Assembly (NCBI RefSeq): GCF_021018805.1
Contig: NC_086259.1
Coordinates: 11,809,001 to 11,873,000, forward strand
From: Prinia subflava
Taxonomy: Eukaryota; Chordata; Aves; Passeriformes; Cisticolidae
DNA length: 64,000 nt
Reading direction: 5' to 3'
Part shown: piece after piece, positions 37,181-49,500 of the stretch
Layout of the letters: every line of letters starts with the position of its first letter
Position numbering within the stretch: position 1 is the first letter of the stretch
Position numbers and translations under genes: made by a program
The notes under the pieces: generated by a model
Told to the model about the DNA's origin: nothing
Seen by the model: the letters and a program-made list of their open reading frames with translations, nothing else
Databases searched by the model: none

Positions 37181-39184
37181 CACATGTGCTCGCACAGGGT
37201 GAGAGAGACATGGGCCTAAATGTTCACATATGAGCCTTGATAAAACTCTGCTTTCCCTGGTTCAGTCTCAGGGCTTGGAGCAGTGGTTTGGTGAGGCTTT
37301 GGAGACACCTACCACTCCACAGACATCTTATACAGGGATACCTCCAACACCTGCACAGAGCAGCTGAACTACTCTGGAATAACAAATTGCTGCTCTCAGG
37401 ACCATCCTTCATCACATCTGTATCACCATCTCATGCACTTCTATGGCTGTATTTACAGCACCTTTACACACAGATTAGTATTCAACAGTTGACTAAAGCA
37501 TTTCTTCCCATTTTTATGTCATAAATATCTCATTACTTGATTTCAGCAGATGCTTGGTTTCAATAAAGACATGGTATTATTGTTTAAGTGTTTCAAGAGC
37601 TCAGGTGTTTCCCTTCAAACATAGTACACCTCTGACCTAGTTAAATAAAAAAGTAGATTTAAACTACCCCTATGTTTGCATAGTTTAAAAATTCTTGATT
37701 TCCTGTTTGTGTCCTCTATTCTGTGTTATACAAGAGAAATGCCTTACATTATGTAAATTAGGGCCTAGCTAGATATTCCAGAAAAAGGTAGAATCCTTCA
37801 TCTAGGGAAGGAAGAACCTATCAGTGAAATTACTAAACACAGCTGATCTCCTGTTAAATCCCTCCATGGTCATATTGAACAAATACCCGATTAATTATAT
37901 TCCTGTGTGCTGGGATCCAGAATACTTTATTTATCGCCTTAAACTGCATCTGCAGCAAGACATCTAATGAGCAGTAGCTTTTCCCAGTAATACAGATAAT
38001 CTCTTTGCAGAGAATTAGTTCTTGGAAAATAGAAATGCACCTTTTTGCAAATTCCACTTTATACTTTCAACTCCCAGGAGAATGGGGAGTGGATCATAAG
38101 GAAGGAAGGGAAGAGGGAAAGACAGATTAAGGATGTTACAGTAATATTCTTTTGTTCAACATCTGCATGCTAGAGAGATTACACAATCTTCAGCAGATCA
38201 GCAAAAGAAGATTTGAAGCGACTACAGTTAAACCTTCTGAGCAACTGAAACACTCTGCTGCTTTCTCACCCTCCACCCCAACCTTACCAGATCCACAGCT
38301 AAGAACTATCCCACATCCCCCCTAACTGCTAGGATAGTCTTTCCATCTTTAAAACCCCCTGAATTCCATACACCCATGACCTTGGAGTAAACATGGTGTT
38401 AGCAGCACACACTCAAACAGATCCAACATCTGCAGGCAATAGACAAAGGCCCCTCTTCTTCCTCCAACAAGATCAAGCAAAATTCTAGGAAGAATTACAA
38501 AATTCCATAAAGCTTAGCTAGCATTGCTTTTTTTGCATCATAAAAATAGAACACTTAACAAAGAAACACAAGTTTCCATGATTCTCCTCTTCAACAGTCC
38601 ATTCAGAAAATGAAAAAAATGGTGGAGATTGTGAGGTCAGTGAGCTTGCACAGGGCACACCTGGATGCAAAGACCATAAGGGCTTCAGTGAAGGAAAGAG
38701 GATTGGAGTGTTTTAGGGGCAAAAGGAAGGTTTCAGGGATGAACTGCTGTAACTGCAGACAACAGGCAATGAAGTAACACCGTGTCAGGCTGCTCTGAAC
38801 CTCCAGGGATCAATTCTAACCCCTTCACAACCAGGGTGTTGCAGCCCCACCAGCAGGGTTGAGCGTTTTGTGCAGAAATCTCAGTGGATTCAGCTGCAGT
38901 GGGAAGAACCCCTATTTATGTATCACCACAGCAGACCAGGCTCTGATACAGCAACAGTAATGACCCCACTTTCCATAAAGTAGACAAAGCCTTGAGCCTC
39001 TAAAATGCACCCCAGGCACACCCTAAAGAGAGCAAAGATTGATTTTACTACTTGCCTCAGAATCCATTGACGATATTCTTAGAGCATATTAATAAAATAT
39101 AATTCTGCTGAGAACAAATTCCCGAAGATCCACCTGTCAAACAGCTCTGTTGCAAAAATTCTTTGTGACTTTAATATTTACCAC
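37181..39184. other. noncoding unique sequence, no gene recognised
   Basis: Unique AT-rich DNA with open frames below 100 codons and no recognised repeats. A slightly GC-richer stretch at 38640-38960 contains no identifiable element. Confidence 0.6.
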
Positions 39185-39490
39185 CTAACATTTCACAGCC
39201 GATAAGAAAAAAAGTGCTACTTTGACCTGATGCATAGTAATGTGGTGTGAAGCAATGAGAGCCAATTTACTGGGCAGCACCGAGACATAATGTGGAGGAA
39301 CACTGTGTCGATTTGCAGAGTGAATCAAAATGCCGAAGCTTTCTCTTCCGTGATATCTGCAAATCGCCGAATAATGTGGTTCACTGACCAAGTGAATTAT
39401 TTTCGAGGAGTTTGGCACATCTTTAATTACAAGATATGTAAAGATGAAATGGAAACACGCTGCACATATTTCTTCATGGCTGCTGAACTT
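39185..39490. promoter_or_regulatory. strong candidate conserved noncoding element, CpG-retaining
   Basis: Nine CpGs occur between about 39200 and 39460, a far higher density than the surrounding AT-rich desert, in sequence without homopolymers or repeats. Both strands are open for about 70-77 codons, but the predicted peptides are unlike known proteins. TTTAATTA homeodomain-type cores lie near 39422. The pattern fits a vertebrate ultraconserved-like regulatory element. An exon of an unknown gene is the alternative, and I see no convincing splice sites. Confidence 0.45.
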
Positions 39491-40179
39491 TTCTTATAGA
39501 AAAGCACCTGTTTTTATTAAACTGTCTCTAGAAGGCATAAAACGTACGAGGTAGAGGTTGACAATATATTTCTCAACATGTGTAAGTTACCATTTGGGCA
39601 ACCTTACAAGGTATGGATCAACCATGTATAGATATTGTACCTACACACACAAAGTTACACATAGGTAATTATACAAATATGTAGAAAATAGATTTCTTCC
39701 TATCACAAATGTCTTTAAATTTAGGCAGGGTACCAACAGTGTTATAATGTTTCTGTTGCAACCAAGGAAGGCTCTAAAAATAAAAAAAAAAAAAAAAAAA
39801 TCAGGCCCTCTTTATAAACATTTATGTGCCCTTTATGCTTCAAAAATTCAGGAATTTGCATGCTGACAATGATTATGTAAATGGACTGTTTTGACAATCA
39901 GGTCCCAAAGGATTCCTCAGCTGAAAGCAATTCTCCTTTAAAGGTTTCATCATGGTCCAAATCAGTGGTTCTTGAGACACCATTTTCAGTAATGCAATAA
40001 AAACCCTGTCAGAGTCTTGCTGGTTGCTTTCCTCTCAAGCAATAAGCCCTTCTTGCTTTGAAACAGCAGCCCCAAAAAGGTCTCTTTTTGCTGATTTTGA
40101 AGGGCTGTGGCACATAACATAGTTTTAAACCTCCATTCTGAGTAAAATATTGCAGACTCAACTCAATGGACCAAAATTC
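39491..40179. other. noncoding sequence with a poly-A tract
   Basis: AT-rich sequence with a 19-base A-run at 39782-39800. No gene or retroelement body is recognisable next to it. Confidence 0.55.
39782..39800. repeat. poly-A homopolymer (19 bp)
   Basis: Nineteen consecutive A after a short A-rich lead-in. No matching flanking duplications were seen, so origin as a retroposon tail is not supported. Confidence 0.9.
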
Positions 40180-40269
40180 ATAGGCAACCCTGCACGGAGC
40201 AGGAGGTGAGTGTAGATGACTTCCTGAGGCCCTTTTTAACTTGATTTGTTCCATGATCCTACAATCCTC
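40180..40269 (+). mobile_element. CR1 LINE fragment, 3' end (diverged)
   Basis: Forward-strand match to the avian CR1 tail: GGCAACCCTGC, then a GTAGATGACTTCCTGAGGCCC block corresponding to the usual TAGATGAC...GAGGTCCC, then AACTTGATTTGTTCCATGATCCTACAATCCT, corresponding to the terminal ATTCTATGATCCTA repeats. It is clearly decayed and truncated at the 5' end, with no coding capacity left. The left boundary is approximate. Confidence 0.68.
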
Positions 40270-43039
40270 AAATTGCTGAGCCCTCCAGGCTGGGGCAGGC
40301 ACACTGCAGAAATATCCAATAATATTCTGGCCTCACCCTGAGCTGCTGGACTATTGCAATCATTCAAGTCAAGACTGCAGGGATTTATCTGAAGTGAATA
40401 CTTTAAACATGCATGACATCAGAAATATTAAAGTATGCCTTAAATTTTGCAGTAAATATTGTGAAGGAAGGGTGCTTTCTCAGCACCTGTGCCGTCAGAG
40501 GTGCTGTGCATGGAAATGTCAAAAACTCACCATAAAGGTTTTTATCCTAACTTAAATGCCTAAAGCTGAAATAGATAAAGATTCAAGGAACTTCTGCAAC
40601 GTGCTCAAATGTGCATTCCAAGAAACTAGTTTTATAGGAAAAAAAAGCTGATGTGGTTTGGGGTTTTTGGTGGTATATACCTGTAATCCCTGTTCATGGG
40701 AATGCACAATTTAAGGGGTATGTTTCAACTATTAAAAGCATTTCTGTTCCATTGTCCTCATTTAAAAATGGGCATATAAGTAACTTTTTTTAAAAAACCC
40801 AAACAAGCAAACCACTGTTCCCCACTAGTGAAACACCAAACTCCAGTTTTAAAGTGGAATGGAAAGCATAAGCCAACAAGTCCTGGTCAATCAGCTGTTC
40901 TGCTTCTGCTGCTGCTTTCTCTCCCTTCCCAAATGCCCAGAGCCACAGATGAGAACATAGAGACCTCAACCAGGAACCTTCACAGACGAGTTCCCACAGA
41001 GCTTCCGTGGCACAGCCAGGAGAACGAGCACATCCAGCCCCTGTCAGTGCTCAGAGGGGCTGGAACAGACTGTGGGGAAACAGCTCAGCACAGCCCTGTA
41101 CCTCCCCAGCCACGAGTGCCTTCAGTGCACATCTCGCTTCAAATCATCTAAAGACTCTTTCTATCAAGCACAAAACAAGTGCAGGGTGGCCAGGGACCAG
41201 CAGACACACAGCAGCTGGCCTTGATATCACTTGGGTGCAGTCACCCGTGCAGCCATGCCCATAAAGAGTTCTGCATAGTTTCATTGCATGGGTATATTCT
41301 AAATAAATATATATTACAATTACATTGTAGTTACTGCAAAATGCAGTTAGATTAACTGCAGCTTGAATATGCCTGGAGCTGCCACGTGGTGATGCCATTC
41401 ACAGTGTCATTCACATCATGCTTTCCAGGGCACCTCAGCAGCCAAAGATGGACACCCTGCCTGGAGCACTCCTCTTGTCCTGTTGAGAAAGCTTTGAGCT
41501 CGAAAACATAAATTGACCAACACAGCAAGGGTGTTAAGCAGTAGAAAATAAATCATAGGTTTTATTTCTCAAGCATATTGCACCATCTCTGAGTAGAAAC
41601 CCCCAGCATCTGGCACTGCAGCCAGAGACCCCAGACATCAGAGGGCAGCAGGGCAGCAGAGCAGCAGTGCAGTCCCAGCACCTGGTTCCAGGGCAGACCT
41701 GCTTGCTGTGCAGCTCAGCCTCATCCTGGGACACAAACCAGAGTGCACCATCTCCTTGTGTGCTTCAATTTATTCTGGAAAGAAACCAAGGTGCAGAGAG
41801 GCAGGAAACCACAACATGCTCCCAGAGGTGCTGCAGTCGGAGCGGGCAGGGGCCCAAGCTCACAGGGCTTACCCCAAAGCCAGAGCTTCCCTCTGCACAG
41901 GCACAACCACATGGGCCTGGTGCTATTTCAGGGAATCCTTTTATTCCACCAGCTGCTACTACTGAGGTCTGAAACTGAAACCCCGTGTGTGATCTCATGG
42001 ATGAGTGCAAAGCTCACAAGCTCTCACATCTTAGCAGAGGAGAAGAAAGGCTCTGTTCAGTTGTGCCAGAATAAATGAAGTGCAAAGGTAGCTGGGATGC
42101 CTCTTGAAGCTGTTTAGTGCTGGCACTCAGTTTGGATCACTCTAAAGAAAAGCTTAAGATTTCCTAGGGAAAGTACTACGCCTCAATGCCTCTAAACTGG
42201 TTTTGTGCTTTTGTGATCCTGGGCTGCAAGGATGTGGACGGGCTGCCTGCTTCCCTGGGTTGTTTTCTGCACACAGCAGCAAGAGCATCTTTCCCCAGAT
42301 GGATGTGGGGTTTTTCAGATGCCCTTTCTGATTTTCCTACAGCCCAGGGACAATTTGTGAGGAGCAGAAGTAAGGGCTGAGGGGTTTGTCCGTGCTATTT
42401 TATGGCAGTTTTTCAAAAGAGTCATCTGGAAATGTCACTCCAGCTGTGCTACTGCTGTGTTCAGATGGAGAAAAAAGAGAAGAAAAGAACAGCAGCAGTG
42501 TGGGACAGAAACCAAGGGTTCAGACAAATTTATGGACTTAAGGACAGTTTTTCAAAACTTGTTGCAACATTGATCTGCTGGGAAAATAAAATATTTTGGA
42601 CAAGACTGATGGTCTGTATTTTAAAATTCAGATTCATAAGAAATAAGAGTCTCAGTACAAAGTAAGATTGTAGCTCTTCATTTAGAAATTAAACAGTGTG
42701 TATATCTTGTAACTCATCTTCATAAAACCTCTGGGTTTGGGTCCTACCAGCTACACACTGGATTCACTGAGACAGCAACACCACGGTTTTGAAAAAAAAC
42801 CCTACCACTAAGCACTAAAATAAGAAAAAAATCAGGCTGTCTCCATGCTTCACTCCCCACACACTTCACAAGTTTTGTAGGAGATGACAGAAGAAATTTC
42901 ACACAGGAGAACAACACAGGTGCCTCTGCCTCCAGGGTGAGCACCAGTAACAATAAAAACACTGGTGTTTTTATAAATAAATAATTTAATTATTTAGAAA
43001 TAAATAAATTAATAAAAACACATCCTCTCCTCACAAACA
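40270..43039. other. noncoding sequence, no gene recognised
   Basis: Open frames up to 111 codons on both strands around 41500-42080 overlap each other in a somewhat GC-richer patch, which argues for chance. No domains were recognised. Two small overlapping inverted repeats occur at about 41333-41363 (ACTGCA/TGCAGT and GCAGTTA/TAACTGC arms). An AT-rich low-complexity patch closes the block. Confidence 0.55.
42974..43019. repeat. AT-rich low-complexity repeat (TAAA-type)
   Basis: Imperfect AAATAAATAA-type tandem sequence with an internal AAATAAT/ATTATTT inverted repeat. Simple low-complexity DNA with no element structure. Confidence 0.7.
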
Positions 43040-43510
43040 AACAGTGAATGATCCCGCACAAAATGAATCCTTTCGTCAATAATGATCCATCAGAGACGCT
43101 TCCTTCTTTCTTTCTGTAATTCATTTGTAAAATTAACAGCCCCACATGCAGAGCATCCCAGAAAAATAATTGATCCCACTGCCCTGGATAGGAGCCACTT
43201 CACTGGATGCTGGCAATAATTCCCATTTCATGCACGTTATTTCCGTTTGCAGCAGGCTGACGCCAAGGCACACGTGCAGGCTCATGTGAGACGTTCCACA
43301 AGAAAAAGAATTAAAGAAAACAAACCAGAAGAGCTGTCACACAATGTAAGACTTGTTGACTTCTTTGCCACCTTTTGTGCTACAGAAAATAAAGCATCTC
43401 CTGGGTCAACATGTGCTACCAATAAGTTGGCCTAATTAATGGCAGACTGCCGAGAAACCGAGCAGATTTCCTTATCTGCATAGGAAAGAACCCGAGTTAG
43501 CTCCTGATGT
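43040..43510. promoter_or_regulatory. strong candidate conserved noncoding element, CpG-retaining
   Basis: About 470 bases with roughly eleven CpGs and high complexity, and no repeats. A 62-codon plus-strand frame (43247-43435) reads rather protein-like and is basic, but it has no family match that I recognise and no splice sites that define an exon. TAATTAA and TTATCTGCATA cores occur near 43432 and 43470. I favour a regulatory element over a coding exon, with modest certainty. Confidence 0.42.
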
Positions 43511-46500
43511 TGAAGGTTACTTGCAGGAAACTACCTCACCAGACAGAGCTGCAAACCCTGCTTGCCTTTCAAAAAGAAGAGGGGGAAAAAATGGTAACAC
43601 TAGTTTTACTTCAAAGTAATGCCAGGACCCTTAAGGAAGATACACTGAGAGCATTTTTGTGAGAGCACCATGACACCTCCACTTCTCTGAAATGGATTTT
43701 CCTCACAATTTTGATGGCTAACTTGAAGTGCAAATAATTTTTTTTAAAAAACCACCACCAAAAAAAAAAAATAAAAAGCAAAACACAAAAATTTTTAAAG
43801 AAAGAAAAACAAAAATCCCACAACACAAATCCAAAGTATTTTAGGAGGTTGAAAATAAACACATATAATATTGTAGCTAGTTTTTAGTCAGTCTGCCAGT
43901 CAGCACAAGGGCCCATTGGCTTCAAAACTGTTTAAAATATGTACATTTGTAGATGGTGCCCAGGGACTCACAGCATCTGGTAGAATAACCTGGAAGTTAC
44001 ACAGGTCAGGTATGTATAGGTAGGGTAATCCTGTCCTTATTAACTATGCAAAGCTCCTGCCAAAAAGAAAAAAATAGGGAAAAAAAGAAAAAAAAAAAAA
44101 GTAGTACAAGCCATTTAATTAAAATGGTTGTGTCCTATCATCCAGAATCTCAGGTTTATAAAGTAAAGATTAAAATCAAATTAATGGAGCCTTATGGCTG
44201 ATTTGCCTTCCCACGGTTTGTCAGCACAGCTAATAGAGATCTTCTCTCCCTACTAGGAAATGCATTTTTCCTAATTCCCACATCCAAATCTTTGGTTGAG
44301 AAAACTGTGTCATCAGCACTTTAAATTTGTGATGAAGACACTTAAATTTGTGGTGAAGAGACTCATTGTGGTACCAAGATGTTGCAGGACTGTTTGTTTG
44401 TTTAAAGAGAGAGAAACAAGAATTTCACAAGACAAGTCTATTAACATAGATCAGTCACCATCAAATCACCAATAATCAAAAATTTGTATTTCCTCTGGTT
44501 TTCAATCATTAACTGTCCAGATCTGCCTTTCTCTATCTCACTAAAATAGTAGTGCTAACAAAACTGGAACTATCATCCTGGAGTACAGGGAAGTAAAGTA
44601 ATCTTAAAACCAGCTTTCTCTCCACAAGGTAATGTACACAACTTCTTTCAGGGGTGGATTAACTTCTTGATGTTCAAAGAAAACTAGGGCAAGCAGAAAT
44701 GCAAGCATAGAAATCTAAAAACATTCCCTTAGTCCACAGAAAAGTAATTCTACACAAATTTTTTGAGATGACTAGAACATCTCCCAAAGAAACTTGTACA
44801 CATTGAAGACTTGGGAAGAAATATTTAAAATGGAAGTGTGGCTTGAAACCCACAGCTACATTGCATTAAAAAATAAAAATAGTTATGACAAAGTAAAATA
44901 ATATTTTGAATTACCCTAGACAGTTTTCCCCCCTCTCCACATAAGCAGACACTGTCAGCCAAGGAATGCATCCAACATCCTCCTGAAGCCTTGCAGACGT
45001 TTTCAGCCCACAGTGGAACAAAGTGCCAGTGAACACATTTTTCCCAGGACTGAAGGAAAAGAGGGGATACAAAATGCCAGGAAAGCATCCTAAAATTTAA
45101 TTTTAGCTGGAGATGTAAAGACAAAGTTCAGGACACTCAAAGTCTCACATTTGTATCATGCTAGACAGTGACTGGAAAAGCAACCAAGAGATAACGCATC
45201 TCTGCCTTTTCAGCTGGCAAAGAGCCTGCTGGTAAAAACAAAGTATTCAGGAACAAATAATGCCAGACACTGTCTCATTAGAAGTACTATCTCACCCCAT
45301 TAAAAACTTGCTTCAGTCACCATGTACTGTCCTGGAGGTGGACAGAACAATGCTGCATAAAGTGTGCTGGAAATGACAGCCCTTGCCACAGACAGAAAGA
45401 GCAGCTGGGATTAACTTGGAGTTTTATGCAACTCTGGGCTGAGTTTTTTTACAAAGGAAAACAGCTCTGTGGTTATAATATCTGTCTAATTCCTAGTTCA
45501 GTAGTTTTCCCCTTGAAATAACTTTTCAGTAGATTCCTGGAGGAGGTGTTACCTTTCCTTCATAAACCTTTAGATAATGTAACTAAAATGACTTTCCAAA
45601 TAAAAAGTGAAAGGCCATCAGGACAAATATCTCCATTTTGATTTCACTGAAATATTATTATGGTGATGGTAATAATTCCACAGAGGAATTACTTAGAATA
45701 CACCCTCAGCTCTGACCTGACCCAGCTATAACTCAGATGATACCTCTCCTAAGTTGGAAGAATTTATTTTCATTTTCAGCTGAGTTCATCTAATCAAGAT
45801 GCTTCATTGTGACAAAGAGTTCATCATTCCTGTGCAAATTGCAGTTACCACTGCTAAGAATCAGACACTGCTGCAGCAAATTCTGCCAATGCACAGCCCA
45901 GCTTGGGAAAAAAAATTCAGATGAGCAAAATAAATAGTATCTTATATTTTGTTACTAACAAAGTATACATTTAACACCCCCTGTTGGTAATTGCCTGTAT
46001 TAATTCAACACTAATACAAGCTGTGGAGATAGAATTTGAGAGTGAACACCTCCCATTCCTAAACTCTGCCTGTTGCAGACTCCTGTACCCCAGGTGGTGA
46101 AGGGACCCAAAGCAAGGTAGGTGAAGAGCAGTAATGTGATTTATTAGGCCAGGGTTTGGGAACACATGGTTTTTTCAAGGTCAGAACTTCACAAGTTTTC
46201 ACATGTCCAAAGATTGGTCTGTACCCTGCAAGTACACTGAACAATTTAACAAGAGACATTGCCCTTCCCCTTAAGCACTGTCTTATTTAGGATGTTGCCA
46301 CACAGGTACCTGGGAAATGAGGAATCGGTTCTGATCCCCCACCTTGCTCTGTCATTTGAGCCAAAATATTTAATACTGCCTGGGCATCAATGGCCTATCA
46401 GTAAAAGATATTTTCATCCTGGGAATACTGTTTAAGTCAGCATCCAAATCAGTCTTAAGGCACAAATCCATTAGATTCTGGCAATGGGAAGAGCTGACAT

Positions 46501-49500
46501 TAGAAGAAGAACGGCTGTTCAGAAAAAGAGGAAGATTAGAGACTTTATTTCTTTTTCTGCCATGGATTAGTCCTCGGATACACTGATAGACAACACACAG
46601 CAACCTGTGCTGATTAGAACTGCCCTATTTGCATCCAGGTGAACACAATGGTAGCTGTCTGCAACATGGCACATACACAGCTGCTTCTGGACAGCCACAG
46701 CGGGATGCAGGCACACAAGAAACAACACTAACAGGAAAAGCATGGTTTTTTCCCCTGCTCAAATGGTATATCTGAGTCACATTTTCATACGACAAAAAAA
46801 TTTTGCGGTTTCTAAGTTATGATTTGAACAAGATATTCCATTCAACAACACAACCATAGCTTGTTTTAAAAAGCAAAACAAAGAAATAAAACCCCACTGG
46901 CATGCATATATGAATTTAGAACTTGACTTCTTTTTTTGTCTTTAGAAAATCAGGATATTTACAACTGTACCAAGATATGTACAATTTAAAATAATAATCC
47001 CTGATAGCATGAAGGAAGAAAGTAGTATACCCAAATCTGCAAAATAAGTTTGTATCAGGGAATGTGCTTTGCATTCTCTGCTCATCCAATTATTGGACTA
47101 TAATTGCTGGTTGGGTAGGTCAGAGGTGCCTTGTCCTCATCCCAGAGGAGACACGAACGTTACTGAACTGAGATCACTCTGATGAGGTGACTGACTCCTC
47201 TTTCAGATCAGATTAGTCCAGGTGGGCTCCTTTAGACAGGGAGAATAAAATTTAGTTCTGATATAAGTCCATGCCCTCTCCAAACAAGGTCTCATGTCAA
47301 GCAAGGTATGGAAATAGTTTTCAACTTTCTTTTCAAGTTTTTCACAGGTCACTTGATGACAAAATAATGGGGGAAACAAAGTTTTAGTTCTTCCTGGGTA
47401 TAAGAAATAATTTTTTACATCAATAAGAAATGTTCACTCTCAAGCTGGCCTGAAGAAGGGCTGGTGCTGGCCACTGGCATCTTCTGACTTCAGCTCTCAG
47501 GAGCTGCAGCTTCCATCTCCCTCTGCTACTGCTCAGCCCCCACCACTGGCTACACAAAGAACTCTGAGACAAACAACATCAGAGCCCAGAGCAGTGGTGG
47601 TCGTTCACCAGGATTTATGTCCTTTTAATTGCTACCTATTAAATGGATACTCTGATGAGGCTGCTGGAGTCCAAAGCTCCCAGTCCCACCTCCTCAGCTC
47701 CTGCCAGATGGGATTTTTCACTCATCTGCCACCTGCTGCTTTGCAGCTCTACCACCGTGCCAGGATCAGCAAGTGGTTCCAGCTCTTGGGTGGTGATCCC
47801 AGGAGTATGGAATATTCTCCAGATCAAAATCATGCTCATTTTCTACCCTGTGCTCCAGCAGATACATTTCTAAATGAATACTGCTGTGTTTGCTGATTGT
47901 TTTATGGTTTGTTTACTTCTTGAGCATGTAATATTGTTAGGGTAATATTGTTTATATTTAGTTGGAAGAACTATTGTTTCAGAAGGCTGAATGCATTTGC
48001 TAGCAAGGGGTCTTTATAAATGCAGTGAATGTTAGTGGTTATGCCTCCACAGATGGGTACTGACAGCTGCCAGCCAGCTCTGCCCCTGCTCAGAGTTGGG
48101 CTGGACCCAAGCCAGTGCCCACTCAGAAGCCACATTAGTTGTGTTAGCACAGTGTTGAGTCCAAAAGCCTCTTGGAAAAAGCAAATCTGAAAAATGGGAG
48201 TGTTTCAATTCTTCGAGGAAGTCTCATTTGTCACAAGTTGCTCAACAAATGTGTGAGAAGTTTTCACCATTTTGTTTGTACAAAATGACAAAACCCAGAA
48301 AATAACCAGGAAATAAATAAAGAAGCAACTGTCAGAAATTGACCACTATCTACAGATAAAGATATGCTGTAAGTAGAGACAGGAAAGGTGATTACATGTG
48401 CAAAAGCACGTTATATGTTCACATCCATATGTGTTAGAGATAAGCACATACAAGTTACATCGAGAGCCATCCTTTTTCAGCTGTCCTTTTCTACACCTCC
48501 CTGTGGAATGGCATGAGAGGGACAAGGGCAGTGGGACAGCTGGGCTTTGTCTGTGGCAGCAGAGGAGACAGGGAGCTTCTAGAGCTTGTCACTGACAGGA
48601 GAGCCCTTGGTGCCTGAACACCCCTAGCGAGTCAGAGGGGTCAGATGGAGCTGATAGGGGAGCATTAGATCAGCCCAAGAGCAATGTTAGCTGCCCAGGT
48701 CCTCTGGTGGCACCAGATCAGCCCCATCCTCTCTGAAGCAGAGCAAGAAATTATGATACAATTCAAATTCCTTCCCCTCATGCCCATGCTGCAGGTTCTG
48801 CTATGGACAGTTCTTTAAGCTAGTTCTCAGAGCAGTTGAGTTGCATCTCAGGGCCTGGTGTAGTTTGCAATGAGAAACCAGGCAGCTAGAGACTGATCCA
48901 CGTGTTCTCTCCAGCTCTGAGAATTGTAACCTCTGCTTGTTCTGCTCTGGAGTCTCTCTACAGCAGTGTACATAATTATGAATAAACTATCCCATGCGTG
49001 TGGTTACTCCCTTCTCTCAGTAAGGAAATAACCCAGTGCTGGACTCCAGATCAAGTCCTGTCCAAAGGCAAACATCTGGTACCCTCATTATACAGAGCTC
49101 ACACTTTTCTACAAAGATAAGGGAGGCAGAAATATGTCTCCACATGGGAGAGAAACTATGACTGAACTCCAGCCCTCTCTTTGCAGGTCACAGTATGGAT
49201 CCTCCATGCCAGGACCATTTCTATCAAAACATGTGGTCACTCACTAAAAGAGAGAGAAGGATCCACAGAAGACACCCTTGACTTAGGGAAAATTAGGAAT
49301 GCAGGTGGAACTCCATCCCTGGAAACGCTATTACACAGAATAAAATATGCATCAGGAGGATTTATGTGGTAGGCTCAAGGTCTCCTCCTTCATTTCATTT
49401 TCTGTGCACCTATAAATTACCTTGTATTTCTGAAGAAGTTTGTGTTATAGGCATATGGTTCACGATCTTTAAGTCACTTTTTCTACCCAGGAAACATTAA

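Noticed and set aside
48697..48710. CTCF-like match on the minus strand
   Set aside because: Three core mismatches, no better than chance in 64 kb.
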